DNA of 64,000 bases from an uncultured Muribaculaceae bacterium (lineage in GTDB: Bacteria > Bacteroidota > Bacteroidia > Bacteroidales > Muribaculaceae), in NCBI GenBank assembly GCA_910588245.1, contig CAJUQP010000008.1, positions 1-64,000 of the forward strand, in the 5' to 3' direction. Positions 39,301-45,676 of this stretch are shown one piece after another; positions within the stretch are counted from its first letter, which is position 1; every line of letters starts with the position of its first letter. The notes under the pieces are model-generated. The model made no database searches, was not told the DNA's origin, and worked only from the letters and a program-made list of their open reading frames with translations. Made by a program: the position numbers and the translations under genes.

Positions 39301-39757
39301 CCATGTCGCCGTCTTTACCGGCCACGCTCTGGTCTGCCCTGACCTCGAAAGGATAGGCATCGACCTCGGAGAGCCGGTTGTCGAAAGGATAGTAGCCGTA
39401 GATGTCGGCGCCGCTCTTGCTGTCGGGCCAGTAAAGGGGGGTGGGGGCATTCCATTGTCCGCTCCCTGCATCGAGCGTGAACGCCACGTTGTTGGCATGG
39501 TTGGAGTCGGCAGCAAGGTCGCCGGGAACCCCCGACGAATAGCCGACAACGAACACGCCCATCCTGTCGCCGTCGGCGAAGCCGCTCTCGTCGGCTCTTG
39601 TAGAAGCTTGCTGGGATATGACAGCCCGGATGTCGAGAAGCTCGCCATCGGCGACGGTGTCATTCCTGACGACATCGTCGGAGCATCCGGACACCATAGC
39701 CCCGATAAGGAACGGAGCCGCGGCATATCCCGTGAATCGCTTGAGATAAGATTTCAT
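36356..39757 (-). CDS. Fimbrillin-LRR-BACON-M64-like lipoprotein, second degenerate site
   Basis: First gene of the five-gene operon, 1133 residues from the ATG at 39757; a longer frame (39805) adds residues with no signal character. Lipobox V-S-G-C is followed by S-D-D. Domain order is as in the next two genes: fimbrillin-like, LRR_5, BACON, M64-like. The zinc motif is H997-Y-A-G-G-A-A-F-A-G-L-G-E-E-H: the first His remains, but the catalytic Glu is Tyr and the second His is Ala. The late M64 signature N-S-C-M-N-N-N is also lost (Q-S-V-M-G-T-Y). A C-K-C-G-N-C cluster matches the C-P-C-I-C-C of the active paralogue. Peptidase activity is unlikely; a binding or decoy role is inferred. Confidence 0.88.
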   Translation of the reverse strand: MKSYLKRFTGYAAAPFLIGAMVSGCSDDVVRNDTVADGELLDIRAVISQQASTRADESGFADGDRMGVFVVGYSSGVPGDLAADSNHANNVAFTLDAGSGQWNAPTPLYWPDSKSGADIYGYYPFDNRLSEVDAYPFEVRADQSVAGKDGDMGAYEASDFLWAKAVNAQPGSRVDLVFHHKMAGVKVVLEEESGFAEGEFARLPKTVTVDNTMRSATINLSTGMATPIGDADRDIVMNPESGCWRAVVVPQTVASGKSTIGITIDGVSLSYTRDGGMVYEPGKLHTFTIKVAKTAPSGEYAVTLAAESITDWEADQSSHDFEANSYLVVNCSEPGRLPEAITAAGADASTVKNLKVTGVMDADDFTFVREGMPSLASINLKDVRIPEVYLGRDSDTEGDIYAENALPENAFSHNKTIRRFILPESIEAISACAFSNTEATSTIVIPESVTRICHDAFAYIWENAEIVLPGRLEYVGKYAFHTAAKFEMRLPSTLRYIGDHAFNEAGNAYGAFSIPSNLEYLGEEAFLKTGNALTGEIVIPAGLLETVDMDIRFASGTDITIPEGVRSINRLAGKFNSPVVLPKSLERIGQDAFYCTRFSSPMIFPENVAYIGPGAFLESNLPGRVEIPPLIDCVKARSFNCTQITDVIVGDNVLQIEDDAFGRNGALRHVELGKNLEYIGKGAFSESPELETIVCFAKEPPTASEAFSALEFDRTVLEVPAGCVGKYRNAPGWNQFSNITEHRELAFNIPLIECLDKGVVREGVLRAEGAWRVKECPDWVTVSPSSGEAKDQLTVRVTSQAYGSEAREGEIVFQLDNNKDYTYSVGVRQLSHSEYGEDTEIVLQTASADGDAVPVMIVGEGFTASQITSGEYLARMNETMEQFFDIEPYHSLRDHFTVTTALACSPEEGVSDYTVTKANRFGTFGLEPDESRLRDYVTSVSQVLSGRMDDAMVIVVTNHNVFGGWTTICQDGFTIASIGNIPEEDAYPYDRRGLVQHYAGGAAFAGLGEEHVSHFEHIKSCKCGNCNALGTFNEMKSRGYYANLSLSGKMSEAPWKDFIFHPGYSSDVDMWEGGHRHLRGVWRSESQSVMGTYISYFNAISRFEIYKRVMIRAGLDWSLENFINNDNIEKPQQ

Positions 39758-39893
39758 CGATGTATCGGTTTGTGGTTTGTATGCTGTTGAGAGAGATCGC
39801 CACACACAAAGGTATGGACAATCGGTTTTTCAGGGCAAGATGCCGTAGAGAGCCTATGTCACAGGCTGCGGGAACGCATCGTTCTGATATTTG

Positions 39894-39901
39894 CAAATTT
39901 A
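39894..39901 (-). promoter_or_regulatory. -7 box of the M64/fimbrillin operon
   Basis: Minus-strand TAAATTTG, a full TAnnTTTG match, about 140 bp before the first ATG. A TTTG (complement of 39914-39917) is too close (12 bp) to be a normal -33, so an activator may be required. Confidence 0.5.
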
Positions 39902-39960
39902 AACATTATCCCACAAACTATCGATACATTTTAACAATTTAATTTTCAGCAAAACAAACT

Positions 39961-40001
39961 TTTAGTGATTACCCTAAATCCAATTTAGGGCAATCACTAA
40001 A
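39961..40001 (-). promoter_or_regulatory. 19-bp-arm inverted repeat: terminator or operator
   Basis: TTTAGTGATTACCCTAAAT (39961-39979) faces its reverse complement at 39983-40001 with one mismatch and a 3-nt loop. It sits after the fused regulator gene and about 60 bp upstream of the -7 box of the next operon. T-rich sequence follows on the minus strand, so a terminator is likely, yet the position also suits an operator for the regulator. Confidence 0.55.
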
Positions 40002-40042
40002 TATCTAATAAAGAGAAAAGCCGGGCATGTGGCTTCCCTCTT

Positions 40043-41452
40043 TCAGAGCATCACTTTGGAGGCGGTTCCGTCAGTGTAGCGGATTATATACAATCCCCGG
40101 GGAAGACCTTCCGCGGAGGCCCCGCAACTACGTCCGTCGACGGTATAGATTCCCGCCACGCTTCGCGAGTCATCAGGACCGGGCACCGGATGGATACCTG
40201 CCTGACGGGGATCGAAGACAGGACGGACGGGGAAACCAAGATGCGACGAACCCTCAAACACATCGGGCGCCGACTCCTTGTCAAACACCATATAATATGG
40301 AGCGTTCAGATAATACTTGAATCCATCCTCTTCTCCTGATTCCACATAAAATGACCCACTCCACAAACAAACATTCTTCCCATCATAAACAAGTTTCCCA
40401 CCGTTCATGTACCCGGCATAAGGAAGCTTTATTGAAGAGCCGTCGGATGCGCTGAGCACCACATACTTCACACCATTTTCCTCACCGTATTCCCTCGTGG
40501 TATTATCCAGGAGTTCCCGGCATTCCGCAGCGGTAGGGAAACGCCACCCCTTCCCCAGTGCGACATAGGCCGCGTCATATTCAGTGCCGCTTATGCAACA
40601 GTCGTCAAGGCCAAGATCGTGCTGGAGGAAAAGACTGGCATCGCTGCAATATCTGTAGGTGGTCCAGTCATATTTATCCTTGGGGGCGACTTCGGCGAAA
40701 GCATAGAAATATCCGCTCTCCAGAGGAGAGGATGCCCCGAGATTACGGTCGCCCCACATGACTGACAGCCCAAGATCCACACCCTGCGGAGCCGTAGACG
40801 CAGGTTCCTGTGCCTCCGTCTGGAAGAACGACAAGGCTGCAAGACATATGATGCCAAGCTTTATGGCCCTCTGCACTGCCTCGGCCATCGTCTTCGCACA
40901 CATCTTACGCAGGATATTACCTCTGTGATATTCTATAGATTTCTCGCTCATGAACATCGCTTCGGAGATGCCTCGGTTGCCCTCCCCTTTCGACAGGCGC
41001 CTCAACACCTCGATATCCTTCTGCGAGAGTATCCCTTTTGTCTTCGACACCTCCTCACAGCATTTCGAGAAAGAACTGCTCCTGTATTTCCGGCCCTTCG
41101 CCACCTGCTCGATCGCATCCTCGAGTTCCCGTATGTTGTCCCCCTTCAGCACGATCCCCTCCACGTCGCTCTTCAGCAACGTCGAGATATTCCAGAGTTC
41201 CTCATGCATGGTATAGACAATGACAGGCTTCTGTATTCCGGCGGCACGCAGCTCCTCTACAAGGGAGAGTCCGTCCGTCCCCTCCACGAGCGACAGGTCT
41301 ATCACAAACATCTCAATGTCGGGGACATGTTCCGCAAGAGAAAGAGCCTGGGGAGCGGTGGTGGCTTTCAATACCTTGTAACCTCGGCGAGAGAGGACTG
41401 CCTCCATCCCCTCGAGCACGATCGGATGATCGTCAACTATAAGCAATGTCAT
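40043..41452 (-). CDS. NarL-type response regulator fused to membrane segment and FISUMP-like secreted domain
   Basis: A 469-residue hybrid. Residues 1-125 are a receiver domain with acidic D7/D8, phospho-acceptor Asp52 and Lys103. A LuxR-type helix-turn-helix follows (about 140-200; L-S-Q-K-D-I-E-V-L, then S-I-E-Y-H-R-G-N-I-L-R-K). Normally such regulators stop after A-I-K-L-G; here the frame runs on into a hydrophobic segment (196-212) and a Fib_succ_major/FISUMP-type domain (about 225-420; V-D-L-G-L-S-V-M-W-G). The end (430-469) resembles a type IX sorting tail. Topology would be cytoplasmic regulator and exported C-domain. An internal ATG at 40888 (M189) could instead give a separate secreted product. 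It lies between a kinase gene and the M64 operon, its likely target. Confidence 0.85.
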   Translation of the reverse strand: MTLLIVDDHPIVLEGMEAVLSRRGYKVLKATTAPQALSLAEHVPDIEMFVIDLSLVEGTDGLSLVEELRAAGIQKPVIVYTMHEELWNISTLLKSDVEGIVLKGDNIRELEDAIEQVAKGRKYRSSSFSKCCEEVSKTKGILSQKDIEVLRRLSKGEGNRGISEAMFMSEKSIEYHRGNILRKMCAKTMAEAVQRAIKLGIICLAALSFFQTEAQEPASTAPQGVDLGLSVMWGDRNLGASSPLESGYFYAFAEVAPKDKYDWTTYRYCSDASLFLQHDLGLDDCCISGTEYDAAYVALGKGWRFPTAAECRELLDNTTREYGEENGVKYVVLSASDGSSIKLPYAGYMNGGKLVYDGKNVCLWSGSFYVESGEEDGFKYYLNAPYYMVFDKESAPDVFEGSSHLGFPVRPVFDPRQAGIHPVPGPDDSRSVAGIYTVDGRSCGASAEGLPRGLYIIRYTDGTASKVML

Positions 41453-41532
41453 TGTGGTGTGTAATATATATATGTATACAGTGGTGTGTTTCCCTATACT
41501 TCCGCCCGTTGCCTGGCGTGACCGGCCGAGGT

Positions 41533-43360
41533 CTATTCCCTGACCGTCAGTATGAAGCGGCCTGACTCAACTGTGAATCCGAACGTAGCGCCGAGAATCG
41601 AGGCACGCGTCCTGAGACTTTCCAGCCTCGCCTCCTCCGGAAGATCCGGCTCTCCCTCCCTCAGCCCGTTGACGACTGTGAGCGAGAACTTCTTCCTATC
41701 TCCGGAAAGCATGATTCCTATATCGCCGGGAGCGCCATGTCTCACGGCATTGTTGACGGCTTCCTGCGTTATGCGGTATAACTCAAGACTCTGTTCAGGA
41801 TGGAGTTCATTCCAAGGGTAGGAACCCTCGTCGGAAAGCACTATCCGGTGATCTTTATGAGAAGAATTGAACCCTGCCACATAATCCAGAAGAAGCTGTG
41901 AGAACGTCTGCGACTCAAACTGCGGAGGCATCAGCTCATGGGAGAGCTTCCTCACCCTCATCCCTATCCTCGACACCATGTCGCTCGCCTCCTCGCGCGA
42001 CAGTGATTCCATCATCCATTGCATCCCGATGAGGTCGCCGGCGATCTCATCATGTAGCTCGCGGGCCACTCTCCTTCGTTCCTCCTCCACTCCGCGGATA
42101 AACTCCCCGTGCTTTTGCCGCTCCATTTTCCTGCGCTCTCTGGCACGCAGAGCCACTCCGGCGGCTACGACTCCCGCCAGCACGATCAGTGCGGCGAGCG
42201 CCATCGCCGTCCAGCCGAGACGCTCGCTTTTAAGGCGTTCTATCTCTATCTCCTTCTGCAAAGTATCGTATTTCACCGACATTTCCGTAATCCGCGCATC
42301 TGTCTCGGCGTGGGCTATGGAATCACGGTTGTCAAAAGCCCGGAGCTGCAACCGGTAAGCCTCCTCATAGCGGCCCAGGGATGCCAGGCATCGCGCCTTC
42401 TCGGAGTATATGTTCCAGGGCATCTTTCCCTGGGTGCCGAAAGCGTCCATCTGCTGCAGGAATTTCCATTGTTCGGCATGACGGCCTTCGCGCGCGGCCA
42501 GCTGTGCCTTCATGTTGGTCACCACAAACTGCGACTGATGGCCTTCCGGGAGAAGCGACGCCACACTGTCAGCCTCCGCTATGAGCCGGCGCGCTCTCAA
42601 GTGAGTCAAGGGCAAGATATGTGTTGATTATCGGGGTAAGATATTTCACCCTCATAGGAGCCGGACTTGCCGAGGCAAGTCCCCTGTAAGGCGTAAGTTC
42701 TCCGACAACCTCCCCGTAACGTTCTCCAAGCACAAGGATCGCACCTATCGTGGATACCGCGTTGAGCGCCGCAACTGAATCGTCGGCCTCTATAGCCAGC
42801 TGAAGCGACCGGCGGCTGAAATCAAACGCCTCGTCAAAGCGACGCCGTTCCGCCAGCATCACTCCGAGACACTCAGTGAGCGCCTGCTCCATCTCCTTAT
42901 CGCCCGAGGCGGTGGCCAGATCGAGAGCCTCCGAATAGTCGGCCACGCTCCCGTCGTAGTCTCCGAGGCGTCTCCTGGATGATCCGCGGTTCTGTAGCCC
43001 TTGCGTCACGGCAAGTTCCACACCCGATCTCCGGCCGAAATCTATCACGCTATCGGCATATGCGCCTCCCCATTCGAGATGACCCAGATTGAGGATTGAC
43101 ACATCACGGTCGAGCATGATATAAGCCCTCACCGAATCGCTCATCTCCACATTGGCGAGGAGCGAGTCCGCACGTGCTATCGCGGTGTCGTAGTCGCCTA
43201 TGGAGCAAGGCTCGCCGACAAGGTAGTAAAGCGCTTCGTCATCGGGGGTCACAGGTGGCGGAGTCCTATGGCATGCGGCGGCACAGAGCAACCACGGCAT
43301 TATCATCAATGCCGACAGTCGCAAGGTTGCTTTTTGAGGGAGAAACATCATGATAGTCAA
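41533..43360 (-). pseudogene. TPR sensor histidine kinase (NarX/HisKA_3 type), frameshifted
   Basis: Two overlapping frames together make one kinase. The first (43360-42569) has a lipoprotein-like signal (A-A-A-C) and TPR helices and stops early. The second (up to 42615, with only a TTG as possible start) continues the TPR pattern (R-A-R-R-L-I-A-E-A-D-S), then a membrane helix, a HisKA_3 box with R-R-V-A-R-E-L-H-D-E-I-A-G-D-L, and an ATPase with E-A-V-N-N-A-V-R-H-G. The frames meet near 42590 in a GAGAGCGCGCC stretch, where loss of one dinucleotide would explain the shift. It may be inactivated, phase-variable, or an assembly error. It should phosphorylate the fused regulator encoded 80 bp downstream. 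Confidence 0.75.
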
Positions 43361-43363
43361 TAA

Positions 43364-45394
43364 TTATCGGCTGCGGGCAACGGCATTGCCGTTGCCGCGG
43401 AGATTGCGATTGGAACCGTTTCTGCGCCTGCGGTCGTTGGGATCGAACGGATTGCGGGTGGGATCAAACACCTCTTCCTCTTCATCGTCATATTCGTCGC
43501 CGTTCTCTTTCTTGCGGTTGCGGTCGCGCTTGTCGGCCTCAGGCTTGTTCTTCTTTATGGCATCGGGCTTCATGAGATCTATTGCGGTCTCAAAGACATT
43601 CCACGATTCGGTCTTCTCCCAGTTTTTCTTTATATTGACCACCTTCGGATAATAATACACCGCGTCGGGTTGCCGGAGGGAATCGAAATCGCCGGTGGTG
43701 TAGCGGCCGTCGCCATTGAAATCCTCAAAGATACGGGCATAGTATTTTCCTGGAGCGAGATAACGGAATGTGACTGTCCCGTCGATGACCGGTTCGCGGC
43801 GCACAGGGGCGTCTGACGTGGATACGAGTTCCGCGAACGCCGGCACAGAGTCTGAAAAATTCGTGATATTGAAAATCAGCGCGCAGTATTCATCCTCCCC
43901 TTTCACCTTGAATTTATGCTCCAGCGGATCCGTCATCAGACCATATATACCTGTTCCGGCAAGCGAGTCTACGGTAAGACGGTATTCCGCGCCGAGTTCC
44001 CAGGGATATTCTATTTTCAGCATCCTCGGGTTGAGCGAATCGGGTCGCTGCGGGCGCCATTCCTTGGCAACCGGCGTCCACAGGGAATCGATCATCGTCT
44101 CAAGATGGAAAGCCGCCGTGTCGAGGCGCTGCAAAGGAGTGTCAAACTCCAGGAGAAGCGGATTATATACTTCATGTGTCGACGAGGTCAGCACCTTCAT
44201 TCCCAATGGGGGGATCTTCGGAGGCACAGTGTCGGCCTCCTCCTCTTTCTTGCTTTTCTTCTTCTCTTTTTTTGCCGCTTTCGGGCGGTTGGTGAAGAAA
44301 CGCAGGGTGTCCGTACCGCTAACGAGGCGCTGGGCCGAGTCGGCACGCAGGTATGTCACGGCCAGCCGCAGGCTGTCGGTGGCCACGAGCGACGGAGGAA
44401 GCATCCAGTAGGTAAGAGTGTCATTGTGCTCAGTGCGTTCCAACACATTCCAATCCTTGTATCCATCGATGTCAACGAAATCAAGGCGTGGCAGGGAATC
44501 GGAAGGGGCATTGAATATGAGACGCACGCGCGTGGAGTCCACACGCTCGTATTTCTGAAGGAACTGCGACTTGAAGTCACTCTCGAAAGAACGAAGGAGT
44601 ATGTCGTTTGGAAGGAAACGGGTGCGCTGGCGCGTCAAGACAGTGTCGACAGCGCCTGTCAGGAGATCGAATACCGTGTCGGTGGCCTCTATCCTCTCGG
44701 CTGTAGGCGAGATCGTGAAGTCGTAGAAAGCCATGGCCTCCTCCGGATTGGCACGTTTGTAGTCGTTGTCGACATCCGCCAGGGCATATATGCGATATGT
44801 GCCGGGCGCTATGCCCATGATCGTGAAACGCCCGCGGTCGTCAGTCTTGGCGATACGCTCGAGAGGGATGGTGGCGAACGCAGTGTCGGAAAGATTGGAG
44901 TGCAATCCTACGATCATTCCCTGCTGGGGCTCCAGGCCATCGGCGGAGAGCACCATTCCCGACACCTGGAGAGTGTCGATCTGCGGACCGGTGGAGAAGG
45001 TATAGGTGAAACCCTGGAGCTTGTTGCTCTCGTTGTTGTCTTCTATGCTGTTGGCGAAATCTATCGTGTAGGTGGTGTTGGGAATCAGAGTGTCGTTGAA
45101 CTGCACAGTAACCTTCCGTCCGAGCGATGAGACCCTGGGGGTGGATTTCGATGTGGGTGATACCACTACTTTTGAGAAAGCGTCTTTTACATTGACTATC
45201 TCATCGAACTCGATCTCTATGCGGTCTCTCTTTACATTGACCGATCCCGGGGCCGGATTGGCGCGTACGAATCGCGGTGGATCTTCGTCGCGAGGGCCAC
45301 CCGAGGGGTTGCCGATCGACGCGCACGAGGCCATGAGCGCGAGCGAGGCCAGCGTCCAGGGCAGGGAGCGGAGATAGGAGCTATGACGGTTCAT
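43364..45394 (-). CDS. Ig-like (Big_5) domain lipoprotein
   Basis: A 676-residue lipoprotein from the ATG at 45394 (M-N-R-H-S-S-Y-L); the frame opens at 45430. Lipobox M-A-S-C is followed by A-S-I-G-N-P-S-G-G-P-R-D, typical of a widespread Bacteroidales family. A Big_5 (SbsA-like Ig) domain covers about 35-140 (P-P-R-F-V-R-A-N-P-A-P-G-S), then beta-sandwich domains including a carboxypeptidase-regulatory-like one (F-T-I-M-G-I-A-P-G-T-Y-R-I-Y-A). The C-terminus is a charged Arg/Asn/Lys/Asp tail. Function is unknown, probably envelope-related. It ends 3 bp before the kinase gene, so both may share a transcript, though the family also occurs on its own next to housekeeping genes such as secDF. 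Confidence 0.8.
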   Translation of the reverse strand: MNRHSSYLRSLPWTLASLALMASCASIGNPSGGPRDEDPPRFVRANPAPGSVNVKRDRIEIEFDEIVNVKDAFSKVVVSPTSKSTPRVSSLGRKVTVQFNDTLIPNTTYTIDFANSIEDNNESNKLQGFTYTFSTGPQIDTLQVSGMVLSADGLEPQQGMIVGLHSNLSDTAFATIPLERIAKTDDRGRFTIMGIAPGTYRIYALADVDNDYKRANPEEAMAFYDFTISPTAERIEATDTVFDLLTGAVDTVLTRQRTRFLPNDILLRSFESDFKSQFLQKYERVDSTRVRLIFNAPSDSLPRLDFVDIDGYKDWNVLERTEHNDTLTYWMLPPSLVATDSLRLAVTYLRADSAQRLVSGTDTLRFFTNRPKAAKKEKKKSKKEEEADTVPPKIPPLGMKVLTSSTHEVYNPLLLEFDTPLQRLDTAAFHLETMIDSLWTPVAKEWRPQRPDSLNPRMLKIEYPWELGAEYRLTVDSLAGTGIYGLMTDPLEHKFKVKGEDEYCALIFNITNFSDSVPAFAELVSTSDAPVRREPVIDGTVTFRYLAPGKYYARIFEDFNGDGRYTTGDFDSLRQPDAVYYYPKVVNIKKNWEKTESWNVFETAIDLMKPDAIKKNKPEADKRDRNRKKENGDEYDDEEEEVFDPTRNPFDPNDRRRRNGSNRNLRGNGNAVARSR

Positions 45395-45467
45395 CTGCAT
45401 AATCGATAACGGTGCGCCGCCCGGAGACACTCCTTACAGCGCCGGAGAGTCTCTGCGGAAACATTGG

Positions 45468-45475
45468 CAAAAGTA
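45468..45475 (-). promoter_or_regulatory. -7 box of the Ig-like lipoprotein gene
   Basis: Minus-strand TACTTTTG, a TAnnTTTG match, 73 bp before the ATG at 45394. No clear -33 element. Confidence 0.45.
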
Positions 45476-45582
45476 GGAAATATTTTTGAAACGGAAGAGC
45501 ATATGCCGCCCGTTTTTGATTAAAAAGAGCCAAAATAAGCATTTTTAGGCTACAAAGTGCGGCTTAGGTCAAAAATTTAAGC

Positions 45583-45590
45583 TATATTTG
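45583..45590 (+). promoter_or_regulatory. -7 box of secDF
   Basis: TATATTTG, a TAnnTTTG match, about 87 bp before the ATG at 45677. It is divergent from the Ig-like gene promoter. Confidence 0.5.
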
Positions 45591-45676
45591 CGAGCTGAAA
45601 AAATATGTCGGCGCGCATCCGCGTGCCCATATGGCGTTAACCTGACATAAACAAACAACAATAAAACCAACAAAAA

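Larger units (their letters stand above)
39758..40042. other. Control region of the M64/fimbrillin operon
   Basis: Holds a TAAATTTG -7 box on the minus strand and a long hairpin/palindrome next to the end of the regulator gene; both listed separately. No gene. Confidence 0.6.

Noticed and set aside
43916..45130. 404-codon plus-strand frame opposite the Ig-like lipoprotein
   Set aside because: Shadow of the real minus-strand gene; no promoter, signal peptide or family features.
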